Source: Flaviramulus basaltis
GTDB lineage: Bacteria > Bacteroidota > Bacteroidia > Flavobacteriales > Flavobacteriaceae
Direction: 5' to 3'
Length of the DNA stretch: 64,000 bases
NCBI RefSeq assembly: GCF_900114265.1
Contig: NZ_FPKV01000005.1
Coordinates: forward strand, 62,001 to 126,000
The notes beneath the pieces were generated by a model that searched no databases, had not been told where the DNA came from, and saw nothing but the letters and a program-made list of their open reading frames with translations. This document shows positions 1-8,351 of the stretch, one piece after another. Position 1 is the first letter of the stretch. Each line of letters starts with the position of its first letter. The position numbers were made by a program, and so were the translations under genes.

Positions 1-356
1 GAAGTGAAGTTTACTTTATGTAAGTTAAACTGTTTTTTCTCTTCAAACTTTAGTCGATTGGTTAAAGCCGAATTGTTGTTCGCAATAATTAATACTAAAG
101 GATGACAACATTGATTATGGGGATGAACTGGTGAATTCTCCTTAACTGGGTTATTATGATGCCCTTCATTTTTTGCATCATTGTCAATGTAATCTTCAAC
201 TACATATTCAAGGAAAGAGTCGCCATAAACTTTATGGTCTTGATAATGGGTAATAATACTTGAAATTTCTTTAATTGGCCCACAAAAGTCCATATCTATG
301 CTAATCCCTTGAAAAAAGAATAGAAGCGACATTGATATGGAAAAGAATATTTTCAT
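1..356 (-). CDS. Exported Cys/His protein, partial (3' end outside window)
   Basis: An open frame runs from an ATG at 356 down to base 1 with no stop, giving 118 codons, so the C-terminus lies outside the window. It begins with a hydrophobic signal-like segment (about residues 1-19). The mature part holds a lone Cys in the motif DFCGPIKE, several acidic residues, then a His/Asn-rich stretch ending in HNQCCHPLVLI. The CCHP motif and the adjoining histidines suggest metal binding in the envelope. I recall similar small proteins beside CusA-type pumps in Flavobacteriia, but the function is not known. It is convergent with nothing visible and is separated from the GDCC relic by about 50 bp. Confidence 0.6.
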   Translation of the reverse strand, partial: MKIFFSISMSLLFFFQGISIDMDFCGPIKEISSIITHYQDHKVYGDSFLEYVVEDYIDNDAKNEGHHNNPVKENSPVHPHNQCCHPLVLIIANNNSALTNRLKFEEKKQFNLHKVNFT

Positions 357-409
357 AAAGTTTTACAAATATACAAATTAATCGATGCACAGGTTGTGCA
401 AAGAAATTA

Positions 410-541
410 TCAGCAACTTTTATTTTCTTGAATCGGTGGACAGGGTATAATTCCAAAAGAGCAATAAATACAACAGTCTCCTTCTTTTGGTTTTAATACT
501 TTCTCGCAGTTTTCAAATTCATAAAAGAACTGGCATTCCCT
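410..541 (-). pseudogene. 5'-truncated relic of a GDCCVxC-type small Cys protein
   Basis: The frame reads ECQFFYEFENC, then LKPKEGDCCIYCSFG, then PCPPIQ and a stop at 410-412. This is the C-terminal half of the short Cys-rich family known as GDCCVxC (seleno)proteins, often found with mercury genes. An in-frame TAA lies immediately upstream and no ATG, GTG or TTG precedes the conserved part. The usual N-terminal half with its first CxxC is therefore absent, since merA ends only about 20 bp upstream. Either a deletion joined merA to this relic or a non-standard start is used. All conserved cysteines of the remaining half are intact. Confidence 0.6.
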
Positions 542-561
542 TTAAAACCTTTTATTTTGAA

Positions 562-2241
562 TTAACTCGCACAGCAACTTAATTTAGAAACATCTTTTCC
601 AAAGGTAATTGCTGCCAGTTTAACAGCTTCCCCTAAAGTTAAATATGGATAAAAACTTTCTGCCAAGTCTTTTACAGTGATTCCAAATTTAATAGCCATA
701 CTTAATTGTTGGATGAGTTCGCCACCTTCTGTTGCTATGACTCTTGCGCCTATTAATTTATCGGTTTCAGTGTTGCGCATCAGTTTTATGAACCCTCTGG
801 TATCTTGCGCTGCCAATGCTCTTGGAACGTGAATTAAATCAAGTTTACTGACTTCAAAAGGAATTCCCTTTTTTTCTGCTTCCAATTCGTCCATACCTGC
901 TCCTGCAATTTGAGGGTCTGTAAATACTACCCAAGGTAAAGATGAATAATCCAAAATGGTTTTTGATAATGAAAATGCGTTTTGTACTGCTGCACTGCCT
1001 TCGGTTGCTGCTGTATACACAAATGCTGGTGTATTGGTAACATCTCCTGCTGCGTAAATATTGGAAATATTAGTTTCCATTTTTTCGTTAACTAAAATAT
1101 GTCCTTTTTCTGTCAGGTTTAAGTCAATATTCTTAAGACCTAATTTAGATGTATTTGGTTTTGTTCCTGTAGCTACGACAATATGGCCTTCTTCAATTAT
1201 TTGAGTGGTAGAGTCATCAGGACATTTGCAATGAATAATAGTGTTGTCGCCATCTTTTTCAAATTTAATGGCTCTAAAATTTGGAAGGATTTCAATCCCT
1301 TCAGTTTTCATTTGTGTTTCTAAAACATCTGTAATATCGTTGGTTTGACTACGTAATGGTCTATCTGTAAATTCTATGATACGAACCTTTACTCCCAAGC
1401 GGTTATATGCCATTGCAATTTCCAAACCGATATAGCCAGCTCCCATTATGGTTAAGCTTTTTGGTTTTTCTTCTAAATCGAATAAAGATACATTCGTTAA
1501 GTAGCCTACTTTATTTAGTCCTTCAATGTTTGGAATGTTTGTTGTTGCTCCTGTTGCTATAATGATGTTAGTTGCGGTGTATGTATCTTTTCCATCTACA
1601 AGAATGGTTTTATTATCTACAAATTTTGCCCAACCTTTAAGCATTGTTAAGTTTTTGAAATCACTTACCACATCCATATATTTATGTTGCTGTAATGTGG
1701 ATACTAATGCTTTTTTGTCTTTTATAATTTGAGTAAAATCAATTTCAACACCTTTGGGTTTAATTCCTTTAAAATTAGAATGTGTTGCGTGATACACTGT
1801 TTCGGCAGCTCTAATCAAATTTTTAGAAGGTACACAGCCAACATTGACACAGGTTCCTCCAAAATCTAATCCATCATTTACCATTAATGTTGTTAAGCCA
1901 ATGCCTTCGGCTTTTATAGCTGCTGAAAATGCTGCTGAACCTCCACCAATAACAATTAAATCGAATTTATTCTTTTCATCATAATCTTTGGTATTTGTAA
2001 CACAGCAATCTTCCTTTTCAATATCTTCAATAACTGAATAATTTCCTATATTGTTTACTGCATTAATAACATCTTGATTACTTATCTTATTGGTGTCATA
2101 AACAAATTTTCCTTCTCCTGTTTCGTGATTTACAATACTACTTACAATTCCGTCTTTAACGTTTAAATCTTTTTCAATATGTGATGAACACCCAGAACAA
2201 GTCATTCCGTTGATGTTTAAATTTATTATTTTATTACTCAT
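562..2241 (-). CDS. merA: Mercuric reductase MerA with N-terminal HMA domain
   Basis: A flavin disulfide oxidoreductase that reduces Hg(II) to Hg(0) with NADPH in the cytoplasm. Residues 1-70 form an HMA domain with GMTCSGC (Cys15, Cys18). The FAD-binding motif VIGGGSAA lies near residue 98, the redox pair CVNVGC is Cys131/Cys136, and a second dinucleotide motif IMGAGYIGLE and the AAGDVT motif follow. The C-terminal vicinal pair LSCCAS (Cys556/Cys557), which takes over Hg(II) in known MerA, is present. That tail separates MerA from dihydrolipoamide dehydrogenase. The start overlaps the merTP stop by 8 bp, showing translational coupling. It is the last complete gene of the ArsR-controlled mer operon. 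Confidence 0.96.
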   Translation of the reverse strand: MSNKIINLNINGMTCSGCSSHIEKDLNVKDGIVSSIVNHETGEGKFVYDTNKISNQDVINAVNNIGNYSVIEDIEKEDCCVTNTKDYDEKNKFDLIVIGGGSAAFSAAIKAEGIGLTTLMVNDGLDFGGTCVNVGCVPSKNLIRAAETVYHATHSNFKGIKPKGVEIDFTQIIKDKKALVSTLQQHKYMDVVSDFKNLTMLKGWAKFVDNKTILVDGKDTYTATNIIIATGATTNIPNIEGLNKVGYLTNVSLFDLEEKPKSLTIMGAGYIGLEIAMAYNRLGVKVRIIEFTDRPLRSQTNDITDVLETQMKTEGIEILPNFRAIKFEKDGDNTIIHCKCPDDSTTQIIEEGHIVVATGTKPNTSKLGLKNIDLNLTEKGHILVNEKMETNISNIYAAGDVTNTPAFVYTAATEGSAAVQNAFSLSKTILDYSSLPWVVFTDPQIAGAGMDELEAEKKGIPFEVSKLDLIHVPRALAAQDTRGFIKLMRNTETDKLIGARVIATEGGELIQQLSMAIKFGITVKDLAESFYPYLTLGEAVKLAAITFGKDVSKLSCCAS

Positions 2242-2845
2242 CTTTTTCTTTATTAATTACTTTATACCCTGTTGAGTTTATTGCTTTTTCTATATCCTCT
2301 TTAGTCGTTTTTGTATTATCAAACTCCACTTCTGCGTTTGCCTTTTCATAGGAAGCATTGATATTTACAATACCTTCTAACTCATTAACTGCGTGTTTAA
2401 CGTGTTCTTCACAAGATGCACAAGTCATCCCTTTAACATCAAAATTTAATGTTTGAATATTGGATTGATTGACTATAACCACTTCTTTCTTATTATCAGG
2501 ATAAAAAATATGAGCATAATAAGGAAAAGCAATTGAAACCGTTGCAAACAATGTAATACCAACTAAAAAACCTTTGGTTTGATACCATTTTGGTTTTGCA
2601 TCAACTTCACAACCACAATCATCGGCATTTTTTGGTTTTAAATAATTATACCAGGCATAGCCAATTGCGACTATAGCTAAACCAATTAAATAGGGTCTAA
2701 ATGGTTTCATCCAAGATAGTGCAGACGCACTTCCTCCAACGCCAGCAATTAATGCTATAACAGGTGGTATGCAACAAGATGATGCTGCTACTGCAGCAAA
2801 TAAACCTGTGTATGCCGCATTTTTTGATGTTTTTTCTGTTTTCAT
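2234..2845 (-). CDS. merTP: Mercuric transporter MerTP (MerT-MerP fusion)
   Basis: An inner-membrane Hg(II) importer that feeds MerA. The N-terminal half is MerT-like, with helix 1 carrying the paired cysteines CCIPP (Cys24/Cys25), a second helix near residues 50-68, a cytosolic DDCGC pair (Cys77/Cys79) and a third helix near 93-112. The C-terminal 70 residues are a MerP/HMA domain with GMTCASC (Cys142/Cys145). In Proteobacteria MerT and MerP are separate; the fused form is common in Bacteroidota. The order regulator-transporter-reductase and the 8 bp overlap with merA support the assignment. Confidence 0.92.
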   Translation of the reverse strand: MKTEKTSKNAAYTGLFAAVAASSCCIPPVIALIAGVGGSASALSWMKPFRPYLIGLAIVAIGYAWYNYLKPKNADDCGCEVDAKPKWYQTKGFLVGITLFATVSIAFPYYAHIFYPDNKKEVVIVNQSNIQTLNFDVKGMTCASCEEHVKHAVNELEGIVNINASYEKANAEVEFDNTKTTKEDIEKAINSTGYKVINKEKDE

Positions 2846-2856
2846 TTCTTAATAAA

Positions 2857-3228
2857 TTATGCTGTTTTTCTAATTAATTCTATTGATTTAAAAATGCTAT
2901 TAAATATCTCTGTTTCATCTCTATTTAAAGAATAGTAAAGCGTTTGACCATCTCGTCTTGAATTGATTATTCCTGCATCTTTGATTTTGCGTATATGTTG
3001 TGAGATTGCAGGCATACTCATTTTTAGAATATCTGCTAAATCACAAGGGCATAGCTCATTTTCTAAATTCAATAAATAAAGAATTTTCAATCTTACATCG
3101 CTTCCGGCAATTGATAAAAGTTTTGTCATTTTTTGAAAACTTCCTTCCATTTCATCCAATGTCTCCATACAGTTTTGTAACTGCTTATGGTTGGCTTCCG
3201 CCCTTGTACAGGTTATTTCTAATTTCAT
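2857..3228 (-). CDS. ArsR-family metalloregulator of the mer operon
   Basis: A winged-helix repressor of the ArsR/SmtB family. It carries the helix-3 metal motif ELCPCDLADIL (Cys60, Cys62), a recognition helix around SMPAISQHIRKI, and the wing RRDGQTLYYSL. Extra N-terminal cysteines (Cys7, Cys20) could complete a thiolate site for Hg(II). It is the first gene of the mer operon, 11 bp upstream of merTP, and replaces the MerR regulator used in Proteobacteria. Its palindromic operator lies in its own promoter (3290-3311), implying autorepression relieved by mercury. The metal specificity is inferred from context only. Confidence 0.88.
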   Translation of the reverse strand: MKLEITCTRAEANHKQLQNCMETLDEMEGSFQKMTKLLSIAGSDVRLKILYLLNLENELCPCDLADILKMSMPAISQHIRKIKDAGIINSRRDGQTLYYSLNRDETEIFNSIFKSIELIRKTA

Positions 3229-3269
3229 AAGTCACTATTATTTTTATTAAAGTTATTCGGTTTGTCGCA

Positions 3270-3311
3270 CAAACATATAATTAATTACGTATTTAAGCAA
3301 ATACTTAAATA
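3270..3311 (-). promoter_or_regulatory. mer promoter with overlapping ArsR operator
   Basis: Read on the minus strand, a TTTG -33 box at about 3298-3301 is followed after a typical flavobacterial spacer by the -7 box TATGTTTG (3270-3277, consensus TAnnTTTG). An inverted repeat with 8 bp arms and a 6 bp centre (TATTTAAG, six bases, CTTAAATA; 3290-3311) covers the -33 box. This is the geometry expected for repression by the ArsR protein encoded 42 bp downstream. Confidence 0.72.
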
Positions 3312-3468
3312 ATAAAATAAACATTTGATTAAAGTACTTTATTGTATTACATTATTTACTATATGATTTATAGAATATAGTGATATACCAAACTGTTGCC
3401 AAAGTTTGTTTAGTTAATAGTAGTTTTATAGGAAATAGCGTTTAATGAATTCTTTGTTGCAGCAAATT

Positions 3469-4320
3469 TTATTCCACTTTAATTGAAAAATTATCAACAA
3501 ATAATTCAATATTACCCGCAGTAGGATTAGCTGTTGCTCCAATTTGCACCCGTTCGTAAAAGGTAGGTTCTTGTAAAGTAAAATCAATTCCTTGGTTTGC
3601 AAATACATCACTAAAAACCTGCGCATTTGGCATATTCATAGCACTCTCATTCAGAACTTCTGTTCCGTTAATAAGTAATCTATTAAGTCCGCTTTCGGTA
3701 TCAGACATTGTCATTTCCCAATGTACCGAAACCCATTGGGTTCTTGGAAAAGCAACATTTGTTTGCTGTAAGGTAGTTCCTGATATTTTTCCTCTTTCAA
3801 TGGAAAGATAATCATTACCTCCAGACATCATAAGTCTAACTCCAGGACATTGATTTTCCGAACCATAATTGTCTCCAACCGAAGGATCCCAGCAAGAACA
3901 ACATTCTAAATCAATCAGTAATAGATTTTCTAGGGATTCATTACTATTTATATAAAAATCTGCTGTTATAACTACCTTATCTCCTGCTTTTATATTTAAT
4001 CCATTTTTCTCAATATCTATTTTCGATAATTGCGAATCCGATTGATATACAAGAAAGCGAAGTGCATTTTGTCCTTCAGAAAATTCAGAATTCGTTATAG
4101 AAATTTCATTAATAGCATTTGAAGGGTTGGTTTGTTGTATTGTAGACCATCTAGTACCGTTTGAAGGAAACAGTTCATCTAACAAATCATTTTGGGGTTC
4201 AAATCCGTCTTCGAAAATGAAGTTTTGAGTTGTAGACTCTTTGTTGTTTTTATCATCTGTATCGCAAGCCACAAAAATTGACAAGAAAACAACAAAAAGA
4301 AAGATTTTATATTGTTTCAT
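3469..4320 (-). CDS. Lipoprotein with predicted jelly-roll domain, function unknown
   Basis: The first 19 residues form a lipoprotein signal peptide ending in the lipobox FVAC (Cys19), followed by DTDDKNNK. The rest is rich in beta-strand patterns. Motifs such as FEDGFE, TQWVSVHWEMT and a terminal IELFVDNFSIKVE resemble concanavalin-like or polysaccharide-lyase jelly-roll proteins, though no catalytic signature is evident. A Cys-rich turn, LECCSCWDP, is unusual in this fold and may hold metal or disulfides. It is alone between the mer promoter region and the methyltransferase gene. I do not recognise a specific function. Confidence 0.6.
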   Translation of the reverse strand: MKQYKIFLFVVFLSIFVACDTDDKNNKESTTQNFIFEDGFEPQNDLLDELFPSNGTRWSTIQQTNPSNAINEISITNSEFSEGQNALRFLVYQSDSQLSKIDIEKNGLNIKAGDKVVITADFYINSNESLENLLLIDLECCSCWDPSVGDNYGSENQCPGVRLMMSGGNDYLSIERGKISGTTLQQTNVAFPRTQWVSVHWEMTMSDTESGLNRLLINGTEVLNESAMNMPNAQVFSDVFANQGIDFTLQEPTFYERVQIGATANPTAGNIELFVDNFSIKVE

Positions 4321-4390
4321 AACTTACTAACGCCTCAATTAAAAATTTGTTACTACCGATTACGTCAAAATGTACAACAACAGTTTATTT

Positions 4391-5419
4391 TTATTTTATA
4401 GCAATTACTGCACTTGAAGGTCCGGTCAAAGGCATAACGGAAGTTCGTGTAAAACCACATTCTTTGGCCCAACCATCAAAATCTGCTGCAGAAAAGTCAA
4501 AGCCTTCATCTGTTTCTATATTCATAGTTAATGACATCATTAGACCAAAAGCATTTTCACTTCGATTATCATCAATGATATTCTCAATAACGACTAAAAC
4601 CCCTCCTTGTGGTAGCGCATCATATGCTTTTTTAATTAGCATTTTCTTATCGTCTATTCCCCAGTCATGAAGAATGTTACCCATAGTAATTATATCAGCT
4701 TTAGGAAGGGCTTCGTTTAAAAAGTCACCAGATTGTGTAGATATTCTATCATCTAGCCCCATCATAGTAATGTTTTCTCTGGCAATAGGTTCTACAGGTG
4801 GCAAGTCAAATGAAACACAAATCATATGTTCATTAGTCTTGGCTACTTGAATGGCAAGATTTGCTCCTGCCCCTCCTATGTCACAAAGTGTTTTATAATT
4901 GGTAAAGTCAAACGCTTTAGAGAACATCATGAAATTACCCATTTGGATACCACCCATAGCTTTTAAGAATTCCCTTAATTTTTGCTCATTAGCATATAGG
5001 GCTTCAAAAATGGGAACACCACCCGTTTTTGTTTCATTTTGAGGTTTTCCTGTTTTTAGTCCTTCTTCAAGATCGTTCCAAAAAGGATATAAACGATTAT
5101 TTGCCATTTCAAGCATGCCACCAATGTAACTTAGTTTATTCTTATCGAGAAACAAGTTCGCATCTTCTGCATTACTGTACATTGAAGTTTCCTTTAGTCC
5201 ACTTCTTTTTAAAAACCCTAATGCAACTAAGGTGTCTAAGAAATCATAAAGACCTCTGTCATGTAGTCCTAATTTTGTCTTGATATCTTGCCCTGACAAC
5301 TCTCCATTTGCCAGATGTGTAAACAATTCCATATTTACCGCTGTAAGGAGTGTTTTGGATGCCCAAAATCCCATGCCAATTTGCATTATTTTAGAAGGAT
5401 TTACTGTAGTTGTTTCCAT
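4391..5419 (-). CDS. SAM-dependent O-methyltransferase (acetylserotonin/hydroxyneurosporene type)
   Basis: A 342-residue two-domain methyltransferase. The N-terminal dimerisation/winged-helix domain (about 1-95) contains the typical VALGFLKR stretch. The catalytic half has the SAM motif LCDIGGAGANLAIQVAK, the acidic FDLPPV loop, a GDFLNEALPKADI motif and HDWGIDD, which carries the His-Asp of the family. The family methylates hydroxyl groups of small aromatics, tetrapyrroles or carotenoids; the substrate here cannot be read from sequence. It is apparently monocistronic, with about 200 bp of non-coding DNA upstream. Its relation to the metal genes is unclear. Confidence 0.85.
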   Translation of the reverse strand: METTTVNPSKIMQIGMGFWASKTLLTAVNMELFTHLANGELSGQDIKTKLGLHDRGLYDFLDTLVALGFLKRSGLKETSMYSNAEDANLFLDKNKLSYIGGMLEMANNRLYPFWNDLEEGLKTGKPQNETKTGGVPIFEALYANEQKLREFLKAMGGIQMGNFMMFSKAFDFTNYKTLCDIGGAGANLAIQVAKTNEHMICVSFDLPPVEPIARENITMMGLDDRISTQSGDFLNEALPKADIITMGNILHDWGIDDKKMLIKKAYDALPQGGVLVVIENIIDDNRSENAFGLMMSLTMNIETDEGFDFSAADFDGWAKECGFTRTSVMPLTGPSSAVIAIK

Positions 5420-5540
5420 TTTGTTGTGTTTTAATTATTAAATTGATTATTTTATTTTCGTTTCTAAAGCTTGTGTATGCCTAGGTATATAGTTTAACAC
5501 TATTAATATAGTAAATATAAACCGAACTGACCGGCTGGCA

Positions 5541-5560
5541 GAAAATACGTAAGTATTTTC
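5541..5560. promoter_or_regulatory. Inverted repeat upstream of the methyltransferase gene
   Basis: GAAAATAC, a GTAA spacer, then GTATTTTC: perfect 8 bp arms about 120 bp upstream of the methyltransferase start. It could be a regulator site or a small hairpin. Just before it (5527-5541) is a degenerate copy of the CTGACCGG-GGCAG palindrome also seen at 26133. Confidence 0.35.
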
Positions 5561-5626
5561 GTGATCAAGAAATGTTTTATACTACAAATTCTAATATAAG
5601 GCTTAATATCTATTAAAAACAAACAA

Positions 5627-6169
5627 CTATTCCAATTTTAATACTAGCTGAGCAAACTGTACTTCAATAGTCTTATCTATGCCTTCTATTAGGGAATCCA
5701 AACCTGTATCTGACACTAAAACCTGACCCCTTGCGCTTATCAAGCATGACATCGCTGCTCCATGCTCAATATGTGTAATGGTGGCTTTAAATTGTGACTT
5801 ATAAAACTTCCCTTGATAGGTAACGGTTACCAGCCAATCGAAATTGATAGGATCGTGCCGTTTTGATAAAAAATCATGCGAAGGGATTGTGCCGGTAAAC
5901 CGAAGCATCAAAGGGTCTTCCTGCTCTTGTAAAATGGTATTGATTTTAGAAACATCCGTTGACAAGGTTTTCAGGTCAAGAACACCATTAACTATTTTGG
6001 AATCATAATCAAGATATAGGGCCAATTTATGACTTTCTGCCTTGATGGGTTTATTGTTTACCAAAGTCATCATCTTAATGTGACCTTCTTCCGTTTTAAA
6101 AGTTTTTTGGGCTGTAACCTCACAAAATGTTATTAAAACAATAATTAAAGTAAATAGTTTTGTTTTCAT
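5627..6169 (-). CDS. Exported YceI-like protein
   Basis: The start at 6169 is chosen because it places MKTKLFTLIIVLITF and a signal-peptidase-like TAQ site at the N-terminus; the longer frame to 6244 adds 25 residues without signal character. The mature 160 residues follow the pattern of YceI-family lipocalin-like proteins: a VNGVLDLKTLSTD strand region, RFTGTIPSHDF and a final VEVQFAQLVLKLE-type strand. YceI proteins bind long isoprenoids in the periplasm. The similarity is weaker than for the clear YceI protein at 10970, so the family call is tentative. It lies 108 bp upstream of nothing transcribed in opposition and 33 bp after the HMA-AraC gene. Confidence 0.55.
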   Translation of the reverse strand: MKTKLFTLIIVLITFCEVTAQKTFKTEEGHIKMMTLVNNKPIKAESHKLALYLDYDSKIVNGVLDLKTLSTDVSKINTILQEQEDPLMLRFTGTIPSHDFLSKRHDPINFDWLVTVTYQGKFYKSQFKATITHIEHGAAMSCLISARGQVLVSDTGLDSLIEGIDKTIEVQFAQLVLKLE

Positions 6170-6276
6170 ACTGTTTGTTTTATTTGAATATTTTTTACAC
6201 TTAAAACTTTTAAAATTGACATCAATAATTCCAAAAAACATCAATTAAAATGAATCTACTTTTTCTTAATAAATTC

Positions 6277-6843
6277 TTAAATACCATCTAAATGTTTTCT
6301 GTTTTTATTTGTACTTTTTTTGAATTTAGTAGGTGTCATTCCAGTAACCTTTTTAAACTGGCTACTCAAATAGGCAACACTACTATAGTTAAGTTTAAAA
6401 GCTATTTCACTCAAGTTTAACTCGTCATAAATGATGAGTTCTTTTACACGTTCAATTTTTTGGTTGATGATGTATTGCTCAAACGTGATACTTTCAACAG
6501 ATGAGAAAAGAGAGCTTAGGTATTTATAATCAAGATGCAGATTTTGACTTATATAATCTGCCCATTTAATATCCAATTCATCTAATGAGTGATGGATTTT
6601 ATCCACTACTAAAGTTTTCATCTGTTCAATAAGCTGACTTTTACGGTCGTCAATCAAACTAAAGCCAGAATCTTGAAGTGCTTTGGAAAAAGCATTTTTA
6701 GTTTCCATATTTAATGATGATGTTAATTCAACCTCTCCTAATTTAATTGAGCTATATGGAATCTCTAGCCCTTGTAAAATATTCGATACTGCCGAGATAC
6801 ATCTTGGACAGACCATATTCTTTATGTGGATAGTCTCACTCAT
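6277..6843 (-). CDS. HMA-AraC one-component regulator (copy 1)
   Basis: A 188-residue protein with two parts. Residues 1-75 resemble a heavy-metal-associated domain starting HIKNMVCPRC (Cys12, Cys15). The C-terminal 90 residues are an AraC-type double helix-turn-helix: KIERVKELIIYDELNLSEIA, then a second HTH ending in QFKKVTGMTPTKFKK. The helical linker DYKYLSSLFSSVESITFEQYI is shared with the paralogues at 16963 and 30042. I infer a cytosolic Cu(I) or related metal sensor that activates envelope genes. It lies next to PepSY, YceI-like and K+ channel genes. The metal is not known. Confidence 0.8.
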   Translation of the reverse strand: MSETIHIKNMVCPRCISAVSNILQGLEIPYSSIKLGEVELTSSLNMETKNAFSKALQDSGFSLIDDRKSQLIEQMKTLVVDKIHHSLDELDIKWADYISQNLHLDYKYLSSLFSSVESITFEQYIINQKIERVKELIIYDELNLSEIAFKLNYSSVAYLSSQFKKVTGMTPTKFKKSTNKNRKHLDGI

Positions 6844-6855
6844 ATTCTATTTGCT

Positions 6856-7032
6856 TTAAAACAATGTCATTCCTGCTTTTGAAAGAGAATAATAATAGGC
6901 CATAACCGTTGCTAATATGACAATGATGATTATTGCAATTATACCAATAATTTTATCCTTTCTTGATATATTACTTTTCTTTTGATGCTTACTATTCTTA
7001 TTCTTTCTTCTATTTCTTCTATTTTCACTCAC
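6856..7032 (-). CDS. 58-aa single-span membrane microprotein
   Basis: A GTG start at 7032 overlaps the stop of the PepSY gene by 8 bp (GTGAGTGA), suggesting coupled translation. The N-terminal 30 residues are extremely basic and Asn-rich (ENRRNRRKNKNSKHQKKS). They are followed by KDKIIGIIAIIIIVILATVM, one transmembrane helix, and a short AYYYSLSKAGMTLF tail. It is probably a small partner of the PepSY protein in the inner membrane, with its basic end in the cytoplasm. No homologous family is recognised. Confidence 0.6.
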   Translation of the reverse strand: MSENRRNRRKNKNSKHQKKSNISRKDKIIGIIAIIIIVILATVMAYYYSLSKAGMTLF

Positions 7033-7738
7033 TTTTTTTCATTTTTATAATTTTCTTAATACTTGGTGAAGAAGTGTACCAAAGCAAAAAACCACTTAAT
7101 ACTGTTATTAAACCCAATATTGAGAATGCCCTTAAAACAATGGTGTTAAAATTGTCTCTTCCTTCATAATCCATAGTATGTGTCATCCATAAAAAGTCGA
7201 ACCAGCGCCAACTGCGGTGTCTTACGGTTTGGAATTTTCCATCATTCACAGAAACATAGGCTTTAAGTGCTTCATCATTATCATAAGACATCACATATGC
7301 TGGTAATAATCTCTCACGATATTCATGTTTTTTATCAACTTCACTAATTAATTTAACATCAATGACCTTTAGGGATTTGTCCATAAATTGATTGGCAACA
7401 TATAATGCTTCACGTTCTGTAATCCCTTTTTTTAATTCTCCGTTTGATGCATTATAGAGCTGATTTTGATTTATCCAATAATATGGCATATTATCTATAT
7501 CTCTTATTTCAATGGTCCTGATTCCTTTTGGTACATCTAATTTAGAGGGACTGATAAGATTCTGGAACCCTTTAGGTTGGTAATGTGAATTTCTAAATTG
7601 GTCTCCATGAATGTCATCAATATCCGTCCAACTAAAATACAAGCCACTAATGGTCCACATTAAAAATTGAACACCAATGAAAAGACCTAAATAACGGTGA
7701 ACCTTCCTAATTTTAAGTGCTGTATGCTTGTTTACCAT
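7025..7738 (-). CDS. PepSY-domain membrane protein
   Basis: 237 residues with a membrane span near residues 14-34 (HRYLGLFIGVQFLMWTISGL) and a second near 205-226 (FSILGLITVLSGFLLWYTS), and an extracytoplasmic PepSY-type domain between them. The HRxLG and LWxTHTMDY motifs are typical of PepSY-associated TM proteins, which sit with iron or copper reductases and siderophore systems. The context (HMA-AraC regulator, flavohaem reductase nearby) points to metal reduction or haem handling. It overlaps the 58-aa gene. Confidence 0.8.
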   Translation of the reverse strand: MVNKHTALKIRKVHRYLGLFIGVQFLMWTISGLYFSWTDIDDIHGDQFRNSHYQPKGFQNLISPSKLDVPKGIRTIEIRDIDNMPYYWINQNQLYNASNGELKKGITEREALYVANQFMDKSLKVIDVKLISEVDKKHEYRERLLPAYVMSYDNDEALKAYVSVNDGKFQTVRHRSWRWFDFLWMTHTMDYEGRDNFNTIVLRAFSILGLITVLSGFLLWYTSSPSIKKIIKMKKSE

Positions 7739-7753
7739 TTTTAATTATTTTTT

Positions 7754-7769
7754 AATACTTTAAAGTATT
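7754..7769. promoter_or_regulatory. 16-bp perfect palindrome upstream of the PepSY gene
   Basis: AATACTTTAAAGTATT lies 16 bp before the PepSY start codon and after the K+ channel stop. Its size fits a dimeric regulator site or a very short hairpin; chance occurrence in AT-rich DNA cannot be excluded. Confidence 0.3.
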
Positions 7770-7782
7770 GGTTTTAGAAACT

Positions 7783-8334
7783 TTATTTATCAACATGTAT
7801 TCGATTAATATTTGCAATACCAAAGACTAGAACGAAAAAGCTTAAAAACACTTCCAACATTACCATTATTTTTCCTGAAACAGAAATAGGTACGATATCT
7901 CCAAAGCCAACGGAAGAAAAGGTGATTAAACTGAAATATAAAAATTCGAAAAATTGCCGAATAAATGAGCCATTTCCTGTGAGTGATGTTTTAAAGCTAT
8001 CAACATCCATTATATAAAGGGTGTAATAGTCAAACGAAAACGAAAAAACAATTAAAAGGATTAAGACTCCAAAAAGTATTAGTACATGACTAAGCTTATG
8101 GCTTTCTCCAATTATTTTACTCAACTGTATAAATGTTAATCGCACAATAAAAAAGGTTTTTATAAATGCTAAAAATACTATAATATAAGATAAGAATGGA
8201 TGCGTAACATTAAGGGATGCAAATAGTACATAACTAAGCGATAAAGTAACAACTACAGTTGTCGTTAATAAAAGCTTCTTAAATAGCTGTTTATAGAATC
8301 CTTTAAACTCAGATATGCTGCTTTTTTTTTGCAT
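7783..8334 (-). CDS. Two-pore-helix potassium channel family protein
   Basis: 183 residues with hydrophobic helices near 22-42, 48-66, 84-100 and 155-175. Before the last helix is the pore motif FSSVGFGDIVP, whose SVGFGD (residues 141-146) matches the K+ selectivity filter. There is no C-terminal RCK domain, so gating is not by the usual cytosolic ring. It conducts K+ or a related cation across the inner membrane. It lies in the minus-strand series between the 44-aa microprotein and the PepSY gene. Its link to metal stress is only positional. Confidence 0.82.
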   Translation of the reverse strand: MQKKSSISEFKGFYKQLFKKLLLTTTVVVTLSLSYVLFASLNVTHPFLSYIIVFLAFIKTFFIVRLTFIQLSKIIGESHKLSHVLILFGVLILLIVFSFSFDYYTLYIMDVDSFKTSLTGNGSFIRQFFEFLYFSLITFSSVGFGDIVPISVSGKIMVMLEVFLSFFVLVFGIANINRIHVDK

Positions 8335-8351
8335 TATTAAATAAAAAAATT

